A DNA stretch of 64,000 nt from Ooceraea biroi (GCF_003672135.1 NC_039512.1:12416874-12480873), one strand, 5' to 3'. Counted from the stretch's first letter, positions 38,301-51,910 are shown. Notes: generated by a model from the letters alone, not told the origin. A program made the numbers and translations.

Positions 38301-38527
38301 TATTTAACATCGTAACTTTGCGCGCGAATTCAATATTTTCCTTATGTTTTCTAATGTCAAATTGCTTTTTCCATTATTCTTATCTTTCTATGTTTGCTTC
38401 TTAGTGCGAGCATTAATAACTTACCGGTAAATGTTGAACTTGTAAATATCCGCACTATTTTGGAACTAACCGGTGGTAAAGACTTCAAGGATCCCGAAAA
38501 GATCGAGTCGATTGTTGTCTCATCCAT
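26371..38527 (-). CDS. NACHT and WD40 repeat protein, NWD1/NWD2 family
   Basis: 26 exons in phase encode about 1729 aa (human NWD2 is about 1740). Borders, 5' to 3': 38527-38425, 38282-38194, 37738-37622, 37315-37112, 36987-36843, 36699-36474, 36402-36204, 36048-35806, 35724-35527, 35269-35130, 34998-34396, 34259-34154, 34050-33878, 33693-33474, 33338-33126, 32872-32671, 32600-32477, 32371-32018, 31698-31480, 31358-31203, 31099-30894, 30586-30387, 30309-30140, 30047-29811, 29748-29559, 26523-26371. The N-terminus has RIFTSSTF and VVDMRWG, as in DUF4062. The NACHT domain has Walker A GEGGCGKTS (about 389-397) and Walker B-like LLFLDSVDQ (about 480). From about residue 920, WD40 blades show ends such as FITWDLST, LYVWSLET, VKVWNINN and VGLWDLQTG. 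The family are STAND-type NTPases; NWD1/NWD2 roles in insects are unknown to me. The start is the first Met in the exon. Confidence 0.88.
26761..26877. mobile_element. Short mariner-like inverted-repeat remnant
   Basis: Inverted ends TTAGGTGCTTGC and GCAAGCACCTAA lie about 117 bp apart. TA can be read as the flanking duplication if the element starts at GGTGC. The interior is only ~95 bp and has no frame, so it would be an internally deleted copy. It lies in the last intron of the NWD-like gene. Ends of the TTAGGTG type occur in mariner elements; assignment is by pattern only. Confidence 0.5.
27415..27620. repeat. AT-rich palindromic MITE-like repeat
   Basis: The left end GTTTATTATTATATTCATATGAA is inverted at the right end (27598-27620). 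The arms are about 90 bp and match well, meeting at a (TA)n stretch near 27516-27540. There is no coding capacity. It is inserted within the decayed element of the NWD-like last intron. Confidence 0.75.
27620..27870. repeat. 24-bp direct repeats flanking a possible retroelement fragment
   Basis: The same 24-bp sequence (starting CAAGCCAAAATTC, ending CTTAACAC) occurs at 27620-27643 and 27847-27870. Between them, read on the minus strand, is a stretch resembling GAAGAGGACCACATCC followed by GGTCGAAACGTCG. I associate this wording with the 3' parts of insect retroelements, possibly Penelope-like. The retroelement identity is recollection-based and weak; the direct repeats are plainly visible. 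Confidence 0.4.
27967..28070 (-). pseudogene. THAP zinc-finger 5' exon (transposon or gene remnant)
   Basis: Read on the minus strand from the ATG at 28070, the exon encodes 34 aa starting MSYCVVSECSNR and ending DPKISFH, followed by a consensus donor CT|GTAAGT. The C-x4-C pair near the start and the ISFH end match the first part of a THAP domain, where FP and a C-x2-H should follow. No next exon with FP was found to the left before the retroelement-like and AT-rich inserts. I therefore treat it as a remnant of a P-element-like transposase or a THAP gene. A live short gene with a distant exon cannot be ruled out. Confidence 0.5.
28265..28637. mobile_element. TTAA-flanked palindromic MITE
   Basis: The ends read TTAAGGGGAAGCTGGAGTTG and, inverted, TTAAGGGGATGCTGGAGTTG. 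The two arms (~165 bp each) are near-identical and meet at a ~30-bp loop around 28437-28467. TTAA at each end is the target of piggyBac-type elements. No frame of its own is present; a minus-strand frame at 28543-28938 runs through it by chance. It lies in the last intron of the NWD-like gene. Confidence 0.8.
28773..28783. promoter_or_regulatory. NRF1/Ewg-type palindrome TGCGCATGCGC
   Basis: TGCGCATGCGC matches the YGCGCAYGCGCR site of NRF1, whose insect homologue is Erect wing. It lies in a GC-richer stretch (about 28740-29290) within the last intron of the NWD-like gene. A consensus plus-strand donor, CAG|GTAAGT, follows at 29284-29292, so this could be a promoter plus first untranslated exon of an antisense transcript. 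That link is speculative. Confidence 0.35.
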
Positions 38528-39256
38528 TTTTTTATCCCTTAATGCGACACACACAGCTCTGAGATTGAAAATTGAGGTCAATTAAAATTGCATCTTGCCA
38601 CTTGCAACAACGCCAAAAAACTGACACGTCTGACGTCCAGTGCTGCGTCACCTATGTTTTATACATTTATAACAAGAATATAGTATCTTGGATTCCATGA
38701 AATTTATAGCACAGTTTTGTGTTTCAAACGTTCTATTTTATGTGTCTCTGTATCATCTGCATCATATTATTATTTTACGTTATCTTACAATTATTACTAC
38801 GTTAGTTCACGGATTAAAACATATTTTGTTGAAATGCAAGCATGTACAATATTAGAAATGAAATGAGTTCTGATTCACTGAACGAAAGGGTTGCTAAGGC
38901 TTGTTTACGTAGCGTAAGAAGAATCATTGATTTTAGGACATGTATATATCCTTGTAGATAGTTTAACATTTGTGTGAAATACTTGTAGATTGTATTAAGT
39001 GAGCTATTTAATATCTAACTAATTGATACTACAATTAACATAAATGTGTGTGTAATCTTATATACAAGATCCTATTTTAAACTTTTGAAAATTGATAAGA
39101 GGCAGATAATCCAATTTATGCTTAATTTTAGTTTAAATGATTTTATGCACTTTTGCATATACTATGTTTGTTATACTGCAAACGGTGATTTTTTAAACAG
39201 ATATTTTCTAATGGACTATTCATAATACTTGTCAAGAATCTATCGTAACAATCAAA
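38528..39256. promoter_or_regulatory. Shared head-to-head promoter region of the NWD-like gene and TRRAP
   Basis: 729 bp separate the start codons of the minus-strand NWD-like gene (38527) and plus-strand TRRAP (39257). A TGACGTC word, half of a CRE-like site, occurs at 38631-38637 close to the NWD-like start, with TGCGTCA just beyond at about 38644. The rest is AT-rich. Transcription starts cannot be placed, so a truly bidirectional promoter is an inference from the distance. Confidence 0.5.
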
Positions 39257-42200
39257 ATGGCACCCGATCCAGTAACGCAAATGAACACTTATCGTTCATA
39301 TGTGACGATGCTGGCTGATCCAGTTTCAAAGGATGAGCTAAAACTGAAGGCAGCTCAGGAATTATCGGAAAATTTTGAGGTACGTAAGGATAAATTATTT
39401 CAATTATTTCAAAAGCAAGATTATTTCAATTCCATGATATTTTTAATTAATTTCTTACAAAAAGAAATTGGTATATGCATTTAAAAATTAATTTTTGCAG
39501 ATAATTATAACTTCGTCACAATATCCGGGGTTCCTCGATCACATGATGAAGATCTTTCTGAAGATATTGCAAGAAGGGGAGCCACACTTTATATCGGAAT
39601 ACAACATTCAACAAGTCAGAAAACTGATTCTGGAAATGATACATAGATTGCCAAATACTGAATACTTACGTCCATATGTCAGGCAAATTCTGACTCTGGT
39701 GTCGAAATTGCTAGAAACGGATAACGAAGAGAATGTGCTAGTCTGTTTACGCATCATTATTGAGCTTCACAAGCAGTATAAACCAACATTTAATCCAGAA
39801 GTGAGTAACAATTTCTCTTTTCTATAAATCATCGCGTCTCACATATTTTTAAACTATCTTTATATATTATTTCATATATTGTTTCATATATTGTTAACTC
39901 TGAAATTTTTGTCCTTTTATCTTTAGATACAATACTTCCTCCAATTTGTCAAATCAGTGTATAGCGAATTACCAAAGAATTTGTCGAAAATATTTGAACC
40001 ACGTCCTCCTTTACGAGTAAAAGATTTGTCAGAAATTAACATAGAAGCTCTATTGAAAGAAACGTTTACGATCACAGCAATACAAAGTGAAAAGAAAGCA
40101 GCGGATGGCACTGTCGTGACAGTAAGTAATCTCTTTATATTTTACATTTTAACAATAAAATGTTACAGCATCTTATATTATTTATATATAGATTATAGTT
40201 AAAGGTAAACAATATAAATATAATGTAAATGGAAAAACAGTGGGAAAAATTAGAAAGCATTTCTTATTATTTTCAGTACAATTTAATCCCGAAGGCAGTG
40301 CTGTCCCTCAAAGTGCTTCAAGAATTACCGATAATCGTGGTGCTGATGAACCAGTTATACAAACAGAACGTTCATCAGGACGTATCGGATTTTGTTCCGA
40401 TTGTAATAACAACCATATCTCTACAACCGAGTCCGCAACATCGAGCATCTCCAGGATTCAATAAGGAAGTATTCGTTGATTTTATGGGCGCGCAAATTAA
40501 AACGTTGTCTTTTCTCGCATACGTGATAAGAGTGTATCAGGATGTAATATCGCAAAATAGCGCGATGTTAGTCAAAGGCATTCTAGGTTTGTTTACTCTG
40601 TGCCCTATGGAAGTGGCGCATTTGCGGAAAGAATTGGTCATTGCTTCTCGTCATATACTTGCAACCGAGCTACGTAATCAGTTCATTCCTCATATGGAGA
40701 TCTTCTTCAACGAGGACATTTTTATCGGACACGGTTGGACCGCTCACGAGGCTTTGAGACCACTGGCTTATTCCACGCTCGCCGATCTCGTTCATCATGT
40801 TCGACTGCAATTACCACTAACCGACGTTTCGCGTGCGGTGCATTTGTATAGCAAGAATTTACTTGACCAGACTTTACCCACCGCCGTTCAAATGGTGTCC
40901 TGCAAATTATTAATGAATCTCGTGGACACCGTACGACAAAGATCGGATGCCGAAAATAGTAGCCAGGGACGAGAGTTGTTAATGCGAATACTTCTAATTT
41001 TCGTCTTAAAATTTAAAACCATCGCCAAGATCTACATCCCGATACTGCGAAATAAAACGAAACAGTTGCGACCTGCTACAACGGAAACTACAACTGCGGA
41101 AGATGCGGCGAAACCCGCGATTGCCGACGTAAACGAGGAAAAAGAGACAAAATCAAAATTTGGCTTCCCGACGTGCCAAGCGATGAGTTACAACGTGGCC
41201 GATTACAGAAATCTGGTGAAAAGTCTTGTGCACGGCGCCAAGGCTATTACATCTAATTGCATTAATAGCAGGACCAGCGAAGTACTGCAATCGAATCAAT
41301 TTCAACCGAAAGAGACGCTGATTTACATACAGCTCGTTAAATGGGCGCTGCCAGCCCTGGATATCTATACGATAGGTCCTCCAACGATTGGCGCACCTGC
41401 GCAATCAGGTAGACCTGCACAACCCCAGACTATACGAACACGCGAAGAAAAAGAAGTGTTGGAGCTTTTCGGCAACGTATTTACGCAGATGAATCCTCAG
41501 ACATTCCAGGAGATATTCTCTATGTCGATAGATTACATGGTTGAAAGGATTTTTAAGAATTGCGCTTTACAGATTATTGGTAGCGCTTTCTTATCTAGTC
41601 CCACCATTTCCTCCACCTTCGCGACGATATTGGTGGAATATCTCTTAGAACGCATGAGCGACATGGGCTGTAACGTTGAACGAAGTAACCTGTACCTGCG
41701 ACTGTTCAAGCTCGTGTTCGGCAGCGTCTCATTATTCCCAGCGGAAAATGAACACATGTTGAGACCGCATTTGAATCAAATTGTCAATCGCGCCATGGAG
41801 CTCGCAATGTCTGCGAAGGAGCCGTACAATTATTTTCTGCTCTTACGAGCGTTATTTCGCTCTATAGGTGGTGGCTCGCATGATCTGTTGTATCAAGAAT
41901 TTTTACCTTTACTGCCTAACATGTTGGAAGGACTCAACAGATTACAGTCTGGCCTGCACAGGCAACACATGAAAGATCTTTTTGTCGAATTATGTTTAAC
42001 TGTGCCTGTACGCCTCAGTTCGCTTTTACCATATCTGCCTATGTTGATGGATCCTTTGGTTTCCGCTCTGAACGGCAGTTACTGTTTAGTGAGCCAAGGG
42101 CTTCGTACACTTGAATTATGCGTTGATAATCTTCAGCCGGACTTTTTGTACGAGCACATACAACCGGTACGTGCTGATCTAATGCAAGCCTTGTGGAGAA

Positions 42201-45200
42201 CGTTACACAATTCTACCGATCAGGCTCACGTAGCTTTCAGAGTCCTTGGCAAATTTGGCGGTGGTAATAGGAAGATGATGATTGAGCCTCAGAAATTGGA
42301 ATACAACGACCGCGAGACCAACTCACCCACTGTAGTCGTTCACTTCCAAGGAGCTTCTCAGCCAATTGATTTGCCGATAGAAAAAGTACTTGAAACCGCG
42401 TTTAACGCATTGAAGTCCAGCACAACAGATCTGTTCTATCGTAAGCAGTGTTGGGAGGTCATATACTGCTACTTAGCGGCGTCCATGAGATTAGAGACGG
42501 ACAGTGCTGATCTATGGTATAGCTTGTTCAGTCATCCGAGTTTTAAGGACGGCGAGATACCACATCACCAGGAATCTCATTACAAGTGCCCCGATATTGT
42601 CGCACGAAATGTACAACAAACCGCGTTGACCGGTATGTTTATCGCTGCAGAGGTAAAGGAATTGAGACCAATGGTGCTCGATACCGTTATTTCCGTCGTG
42701 AGACACTACACTATGATTGCTATAGCGCAACAAGCTGGCCTGTTTTCTTGGGCAGAACGAGATGTCCGCATGCAAGGACAAGATCCGCTTGTGTTAATTG
42801 ATGCCATCACTGTCATAATGGCTCATGATGAGAGGGAGCTGTACAGATCGGGCTACTTGGCGCTTGTGTTAATATTGGACACTGCCACGAACATTTTAGG
42901 CTCGAAGGAACGAGCTTGCCAGTTGCCCTTCATGGAATATCTAGCGGACAGAATGTGCTCATTGTGCTACGAACGCGCCTGGTACGCTAAGTTAGGTGGC
43001 TGTATTGCGATTAAGTTCCTCTTTGAACGAATGGCTACCAAATGGGTCCTGAATCATTTATTTGTTTTCCTGAAAGCTCTTATATTTGTGATGATGGATC
43101 TAACCGATGAAGTCTCAAACGGTGCTATCGACATGGCGAAAGATAATCTGGAAAAGATGCTACGAGTCTGTGTTAAGCCTGTCATCCCAGAAGGTAATGC
43201 GGAATTAATAGAAGCACAGAATAAGAGCCTGTATGAAGTTACTCGCGAGTTGGTCAAGCAGGTGACATCGCCACACACGATCGTGCGTGAACAGGCCATG
43301 GCTTCGTTGCGCCAACTCGCCGAAATACAAAACAAATCAGTAACGGAGGTGATGGAACCACATAAGGAAGTACTTGCAGATATGATACCACCTAGGAAAC
43401 ATCTCTTGAGACATCAGTCAGTTACTGCGCAGATTGGCTTAATGGATGGAAATACATTTTGCACGACGTTGAATCCACGTCTATTCACGGTCGACTTGTC
43501 TGTCGGGGAGCACAAGGTATTCTTTCAAGAACTATTAACTCTCTGCGAAGCAGACGAGGCGGCTCTTAGTAAATTAGCGTGTTACAAATCTGTTACTAAT
43601 TTAATGCCCCTGAGGAAATCGGCGTTACGTGCACTCGCTGCCTGCCACTACATCGTAGGCTTTCGAGAGAAGATATTCGCAGTTCTTTATAAAGCTCTGG
43701 AAAAGTTTAATGCCGAGCTACAGGAAACCGCTTTCGAGTGCATGAAAACGTTTATCGCCGGTTATCAGATGGACATGGAAATGGTGCATTCAATTATGCG
43801 ACCAATGTTGCTCACATTGGGTGACCATAGAAATCTCAGCTTGAATTGTGTTAGAAGATTATCGTATCTGACACAACTTTTCCCAAGCACCTTCAGCATT
43901 ACCTTGTGTGAGCAATTATTACAACATGTCAAGAAACTCCTGGACAATCTAGTTCAAACTCATAAAGGCATATCGAAGTCCGGCGAAAACGAACAAAAAA
44001 TTACCATTATCATAGGCATATATCACTTGATTCCATCGGCAAGTCCGAAATTCGTCGAGTTGCTCACTAGACTCGTACTCCAAGCTGAGAAATCGCTGTT
44101 GGTAGAACTATCCAGTCCTTTCCGAGCACCCTTGATGAAATTCCTTCTTCGTTATCCGATGGAAACGCTCAATCTATTTTTGCATGACAACTGCATCAAA
44201 GATCAACAGTGGAGCAGATACTTGGAATATCTTATCAAACACAAGGACGGTAAACCTTTACGAGACATTTTGCACAACAGTACAACGAGGCTTGTTACAA
44301 TGTTACTTGCGCATTCTCAAACGAACTCTAATCTAACTCATATGGAAAAAAGCGAGTTGCAGTATTGCGCAATCAAAATAATTTCCATACTTATCAGATT
44401 CGACGAGCAGTGGTTATCCACGCAGAATCAATTGGTAGCCGCTCTCAAACAGATTTGGTGCAACGATGATTATCAGGTGATGCACAAGAAGGTCGAGGGC
44501 GTCGAATATTGTCACTGGAAAGAACCGAAGCTCATTGTCAAGATCCTGCTGCATTATTTCCGTCATCAACCGAATGATATTGACTTGCTGTTCCAGTTGT
44601 TGCGAGCCACGTGTGATCGGTTTGTCCCAGATTTCCAATTCCTGAGGGACTTCCTAGAGAACACGGTGGCACAAGAATACACAGTCGAATGGAAGCGAAG
44701 CGCTTTCTTCCGTTTCGTCGAACATTTTCCCACCAACAATATGTCGCAAGAGTTGAAAGCCAATGTGTTGCAGCTGATTATCATTCCTTGCTTTGCAGTA
44801 AGCTTCGAAAGGGGCGAGGGTACTAAACTAGTAGGAGGTGCACCCATGCCGTATCAGGACAACCCTGAAAATGTGGTGTCGGTATTTATTAGCAAAATAA
44901 TCGATCCGGACAATCCGTTCGGTTCCGCTGACTGTGTGCGCATCTCTCTGTTACAATTCTCTTGTCTCTTAGTGGAACAGGCATCACAACACATTCATGA
45001 CGTTACTAATAAGAGACAGGGGAATAAACTACGTCGCTTGATGACATTTGCTTGGCCCTGCCTATTGGGGAAGAATTGCGTGGATCCAACCACGAGATAT
45101 CATGGTCATCTTCTTCTTAGCCATATTATCGCAAAGTTTGCTATTCATAAACGTATTGTTCTGCAAGTTTTTCATAGTTTATTGAAAGCACATGCTGTAG

Positions 45201-48200
45201 ATGCACGTAATGTTGTACGACAGGCGTTAGAGATATTGACACCAGCGATGCCAGTACGAATGGAAGATGGTAATACCATGCTAACACATTGGACGAAGAA
45301 GATCATTGTCGAGGAAGGTCATTCAATGCAGCAACTGTTCCATATCTTACAGCTTGTTGTGAGACATTACAAAGTCTACTATCCAGTAAGACACCATCTA
45401 GTCCAGCACATAGTGAATTCCATTCAACGGATGGGTTTCAGCCCCACTTCTACTCTCGAGCATAGACGACTGGCCGTCGAACTGGCGGAAGTCATCGTAA
45501 AATGGGAATTGTATAGGATTAAAGAGGAAGCCGAGGCTGCAGAATCTAGTACTGGCAGGGTGATTGGACAATTGAGTAATATTAAACGTTCAGTTAACGA
45601 GGATTCATCTGGTAAGCGAATGAGCTCTCAGGTACCATCCGGCAACAGTCCCGTGCCTCTCATTTTACCAAGAATAGAGCCAGGATCAGCGAAACCGATT
45701 GAGAGAGGTCATGCGGATGCCATTTTGAATTTCTTGCTGCGTCTGGCTTGTCAGGTGAATGATGTAACAACGATTCATGGTAATCCAGGCGAGCAATTGT
45801 CAAGACGTTGTGTAAATCTGCTCAAAATGGCTCTCAAACCTGATGTCTGGGTTGCCGAACAGTGCGACCTTAAGTTAGCCTTCCTCGATAAAGTTCTTGC
45901 TAGTGTGGATTCTACTCAACCTAATTTCGGTAATATTAGCACAGCCCTGGAAGTACTAACATTTTTGTTGGGCGTGATGAAGCGCGAGCAGATACTCGCG
46001 AGCTTTAAACCATTACAGCGTGGTATAGGAGCCTGCATAGCTAGTAGCAATACTAAAATTATTCGTCTGGTGCACAGTTTACTATCTCGATTGATGACTA
46101 TCTTTCCGGCTGAACCTACTGCCTCAAGTGTAGCTTCCAAGTACGAGGAATTGGACACATTGTATACAACTGTAGGCAGATTTATTGCCGAAGGGTTAAC
46201 TACGTATGAAAAAACCACAACGGCTACACCCAGTTCTCTGTTTGGCACACTGATGATGCTTAAAGCGGCCTGTACCAATAATCCCAGTTATATCGATCGT
46301 TTGATAATTCCATTTATGAGAGTATTGCACAGAATGACGAAAGAACACTTGCACACGACGCAAGCTGAGACGAATCCTGTAACGAGCGAGCTGCTGATTC
46401 TCAGCTTAGATTTAGTGAAGAATCGCGTGGCAGTAATGGGCGTCGAAATGCGCAAGTCATTCATAGGCACGATCCTGGTCACTTTGATTGAGAAAACACA
46501 AGACGTCAAAGTGATGAAAGCCATCACAAAGATATTGGAGGAATGGATAAAGAATAAAACCACCATCGCCATCAATCAGGCACCCAGCTTGCGCGAGAAA
46601 TCGATTCTACTGGGGAAATTGATGCAGTATGTGGAAAAACGTTTCCCTGACGATCTAGAACTGAACAGACAGTTTTTGGAATTGGTCAACTATATATATC
46701 GCGACGAGAGCCTGAACAAGTCGGATCTGGCCTGCAAATTGGAGCAGGCCTTCATGGCCGGCTTGCGTTGCGTCCAGCCGCAAGTGAGAATGAAGTTTTA
46801 CGAGGTGTTTAATTCGGAGATAAGTAAAGTTTTGCATGATCGTATGTTGTACATCATTGTTAGTCAAAATTGGGAAAATATAGGACCGCATTACTGGATT
46901 AAGCAATGCATCGAGTTGCTGTTAACTACCGCTGTTAATACCACTCAAATACAAATGACAAATCAGGATCTCTTGCTACCCGGCGTCGGGTCTATTATGA
47001 CACATGGTGTAGAAAAAGACAACAGGGACCAGAAGCTATTTGTTTGTCGTCTCGGTCCCATTAAAGAGGAGCCACAGGATGTTGTCGAAATAGCTGAAGG
47101 AGAGGTGAAGGAGACATTGCTCGATATGGATGCCTGGATGTCTAATTTTTCTATATCGGATCCCACAGTCAGTGAGGAGATCATCGAGAAGCCCACCTTG
47201 GAGCAATTGATCAAAAAGCAGGGTCGCTTTATGGAGGATGTGAAAAAGGTCAAAACGGAACGACTGTTGCTGGCGATTGCCCAACTGTGTCACATGGACA
47301 CAGGCTTGGCGGAAAGTGTTTGGTTGAACATGTATCCACGAATATGGTCCATCGTGGAGGAACCTTTTTTCAACGCTATAAAGAGAGAAGTAGTGCCATT
47401 CGTCGCCAGTGGCGCGCACGTCATCCAAAAGGACTGTCATCCGAGTGCTCTTGGTACCTTTTTAGAGGCACTGTTTCACTGCAATCCACCGGTATCGATA
47501 GCTACACCTGTGATGAAATACTTAGGCAAATCGCACAACATATGGCACCGGATAACGCTAAGCTTGGAGCAAATGGCCTTGGAAAGTGACGATAACGCGA
47601 GTCAAGCAAAGAGCAGGCGTGAGCCTGATTGCTTCGATTCTGAACAAGTCGAGGGTCTCAGTGCCCACTATGAGCTGATGAACATGCTCTCGGAAATGTA
47701 TTCGATGCTACGCGAGGAAGACATGTGGTCGGGCCTTTGGCAGAAAAGGCCACCTCAATACAAAGAGACACTGCATGCGATCGCGTTGGAGCAGCAGGGA
47801 TTTTTCGAGCAGGCTCAAGGTGCATATGACGTTTGCATGAACAAATTTCGACAGGAATATATACCTAATCCGGCGCCTTACCATTACAATAAGGAAATGT
47901 TGGTCTGGGAAGAGCATTGGGAACGTGTATCGATGCAACTCAATCAGTGGGACACGCTAATGGAACTGGGTAGTCATCCGAAATACAAAAACTACTTTCT
48001 TGTCTTGGAAAGTGCGTGGCGTATCCCTAATTGGACGGTAATGAAGGAAGCTCTCGCGCAGGTCGAACATAATTGTCCAAAAGAAATGGCCTGGAAGGTA
48101 TGTATTTAAATATACGTATACGTATTTACGATATAATAATAATATATTTCCAAGATGAAGACAAAAGCTTTATTTTTTGCTTTAATTTCTCGGTTCTCAT

Positions 48201-51200
48201 AAGTGGATGTTTTACAGTATGTTTTTTCTGATTAATTTTGTATATTTTTATAGATCAATTTATACCGTGGATACTTAGCCCTTTGTAACAGCGAGGATCA
48301 ACATCTGACCGCAGTCGAACGTTATGTGGAGCTTGCGTCTGGTCTTTGTATGCGTGAATGGCGTCGACTGCCACGTATCGTTAGTCACGTCCATTTACCG
48401 CTGCTGCAGGCTGCACAACAGATTATGGAGCTTCAGGAAGCGTTACAAATACATCAAGGATTACTTCATGGCAGAAGTACATCCTTGCACGATATGAAAG
48501 CTATCGTAAAGACATGGCGTAATCGATTACCCGTGATAGCTGACGATCTCAGTCACTGGTCGGACATTTTTGCCTGGCGACAACATCACTACAATTTCAT
48601 CTCCAACCACTACGATTCGCAGCAGGATCAAACGACCAACCATTCCTTGCTCGGTGTACATGCATCGATGCAAGCAATCATTCATTTCGGCAAGATTGCG
48701 AGAAAGCAGTCTCTTAGTGGAGTGTGCTTAGAATCGCTGGCTAAAATCTATTCGATCCCTACGAGCGTGCCGATGGTAGATTGCTTTCAGAAGATACGAC
48801 AACAGGTAAAATGTTACCTGCAGATGTCAACGATGGGTGGACAGACCGAATTGCAGGATGCTCTGAACGTACTCGAATCAACGAACATGAGTTATTTTAC
48901 GAAGGAAATGATCTCTGAATTTTACGCGTTGAAAGGTCTGCTCCTTTCGCAACTCGGCCGCTCGGACGATGCCAACAAGGCGTTCTCTACCGCGACACAG
49001 CTTCACGATACTCTGGTGAAAGCTTGGGCCTTGTGGGGCGACTATCTTGAAAATATCTTTATACGCGATCCTCGACAGATTTCCTTCGGCGTGAATACTC
49101 TCATCTGCTTTTTGCACGCCTGTCGCCATCAGAACGAAACCAAATCCAGGAAATATATCGCCAAAATTCTATGGTTACTTACATACGACGACGATAAATC
49201 ATCTCTTATTGATACCGTAGAAAAGTACGCTGTAGGTGTGCCAGCAATTCAGTGGTTACCCTGGGTACCGCAATTAATGATGTACCTGGTTCGTTACGAT
49301 GGCAATATAATACTGAATTTATTAAGTCAAGTTGGTCGTATGTTTCCACAAGCCGTCTATTTCTCCATACGTACTCTGTATCTGTCATTAAAGATAGAAC
49401 AGAGAGAACGGTACAAGAGCAATGAATTGGCAGCAGGGAAAAGTCAAGACGGTGTCGAAGATCGAGGTCCCGGTGTATCAGGCAATGTGCCTTCGCAGCA
49501 GGCTAGGGAGCAGGGGCCGGAAACTGGTCATACAGTTCGTGCCACACCTCCAATGTGGAGATGTTCAAAGATCATGCACTTGCAACGAGATATTCACCCC
49601 ACTATCTTGTCTAGTTTGGAGGGTATCGTTGATCAGGTTGGTTCGAGCAGTATTTTTATTCTTACATATCTTTAAATTTTAACATTCTAGGATATCGTTA
49701 GAAATAACATTATAATTTTATGTTTTAGATGGTTTGGCTAAGGGAGACATGGTATGAGGAAGTTCTGAGACAATTAAGGCAGGGACTAGCGAAATGTTAC
49801 GCAATAGCATTTGAAAACCGTGGTGCCGTCAGCGACGCTACTATCACGCCGCACACATTGAATTTCGTGAAGAAACTTGTATCGACTTTTGGTATTGGAA
49901 TTGGTAAAGCGATTTGTTTTATGATAAAGTGAAGATTAAATAAGAGTAGAACCAAGTTCCTAAAGTAAATATTTTACGGTGTGCAGAAAACATATCTTCC
50001 TCGCAAAATATGAGCACGTTTGGTTCGGCGGCATCGGAGTCCTTGGCACGTAGAGCGCAAGCCACCGTGCAGGACCCCGTCTTCCAAAAGATGAAAGGAC
50101 AGTTTACGAGCGACTTCGACTTTACTGTGCCTGGAGCCAGATTGCTGCACAACTTGATCAACAAATTGAAAAAGTGGATAAAGATTCTCGAGGAAAAAAC
50201 GAAGCAGCTGCCAAAGTAATGTTTATTTTTCCACTGTCTTCCTATGCACGAATTTTTAAAAGAGATTTCACTAATAAATTCGTACGTTGTCCCATAGATC
50301 CTTCCTAATTGAAGAAAAGTGCCGTTTCTTGAGTAACTTCAGCTTAAAAACAGCTGAAATTGAGTTACCTGGTGAATTTTTAATACCTAGGGTAAGAAAT
50401 ATTTATATTTAACATTCATAGTTTTATTATTATTATTTAAATAATGAAAGGTACATTTTTAAGTTTGTTACGATCGGAAAGTTATTTATTTTACTAATAT
50501 TTTTCGAAATTTCTTTGTCTCAGCACTCGCATTATTCCGTGAAGATAGCGAGATTTATGCCACGCGTCGAAGTCGTTCAACGTTACAATACAGCTGCCAG
50601 GAGATTGCGCATTCGTGGCCACAACGGCCGTCTTTATCCATATCTAGTAGTAAACGATGCTGGTTTGGGCGACGCGAGACGTGAGGAACGTTTACTTCAG
50701 CTGTTACGCATGTTGAATCATTACCTGAGCAAACAGAAGGAAACTTCGCGCAGATTCCTCCATTTCACCGTGCCCCGATTAGTCGCAGTGTCACCACAGA
50801 TGAGACTCGTAGAGGACAATCCGGCAGTGGTTTCCCTGCTGGACATTTACAAGCAGGGTTGCGCCAAGTCGGGAATTGAACACGACGCGCCTATCGCCAG
50901 GTATTACGAGAAACTGGCGGCAGTACAAGCGCGAGGCGCGCAGGCCAGCCATCAAGTGCTACGGGATATTCTGAAGGAAGTGGAAACTTCAATGGTTTCC
51001 AAGTCCATGCTCAAGAATTGGGCAGTGAAGGCATTCCCTGGCGCTACGGATTACTGGACATTTCGAAAAATAGTATGTATTTTACATCTTACTGTATATC
51101 ATTTATTTCTAAATGTCTTTTTATTATTATTGACAAAAGGAGGAAACGAGGAAAAAATGATCTTTGATTTATCGAGCGTTGAAAAGAAATAAAGAGGAAC

Positions 51201-51910
51201 AAAAAAAATCGATATGGAACTATGATCGTTGTGTCTTACATCTTTGTCTTTCTATTTTCAGTTCACATTGCAGTTGTCTCTAAACTGTTTTGCTGAATAT
51301 GTACTTCATCTAACGCGACTCAATCCCGATATGATGTATATACATCAGGACTCCGGCTTGATCAATATCGCATACTTCAAATTCGATATCGACGACACAT
51401 CAGGGGAGTTGGACGCCAACAGACCGGTACCCTTCCGCCTAACGCCCAACATCCTCGAATTTCTTACAGCTACAGGTCAGTGATGAGTAATGAGATACAG
51501 TCTATTGTTGGAAAAATATCTAGTTACAAATACAGGTTTTTTACATTAAAATATGCTCTATTTCTGCAGGAGTTTGCGGACCGTTGACCGCTAGTACAAT
51601 CGCTACGGCGCGTTGTCTGGTGCAACCATCGTTCCAAGTGCACGCCATACTCCGTACGATACTGCGGGACGAGGTAATCGCGGATCATAAGAGAAAGGAG
51701 GACGCAGAGGGCACGTCACAAGCACCGACCGACCCGAAAGGCGAGCTCCTGATAACGATGGTAACCCGCGCGGTCAGCGCCATCGTCACAAGACTGAACA
51801 CCTTGGCGAATTTCGACGGTGTCGACAGCAAGGTCAGCACCTTGGTCGCCGCCGCCAACAGTCATGACAATCTTTGCAGGATGGACCCCTCGTGGCATCC
51901 GTGGTTGTAA
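39257..51910 (+). CDS. TRRAP: TRRAP / Nipped-A, giant pseudokinase scaffold
   Basis: Eleven exons (39257-39379, 39501-39800, 39927-40121, 40277-48097, 48254-49636, 49729-49903, 49987-50215, 50298-50391, 50524-51072, 51262-51475, 51570-51910) encode 3807 aa; the family norm is about 3800-3860. All phases agree. Most of the protein is HEAT-type helical repeat, followed by a FAT region (about 2640-3200), a PI3K-like kinase domain (about 3420-3730) and a FATC tail ending CRMDPSWHPWL. The kinase domain lacks the usual HRD and DFG motifs (AYFKFDIDD is where the latter would be), as in all TRRAP proteins, so it is a pseudokinase. It is the nuclear scaffold of SAGA and TIP60/NuA4 acetyltransferase complexes that contacts activators. 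Exon 4 is an uninterrupted 7.8 kb. The gene is head to head with the NWD-like gene and tail to tail with MED24. Confidence 0.98.
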
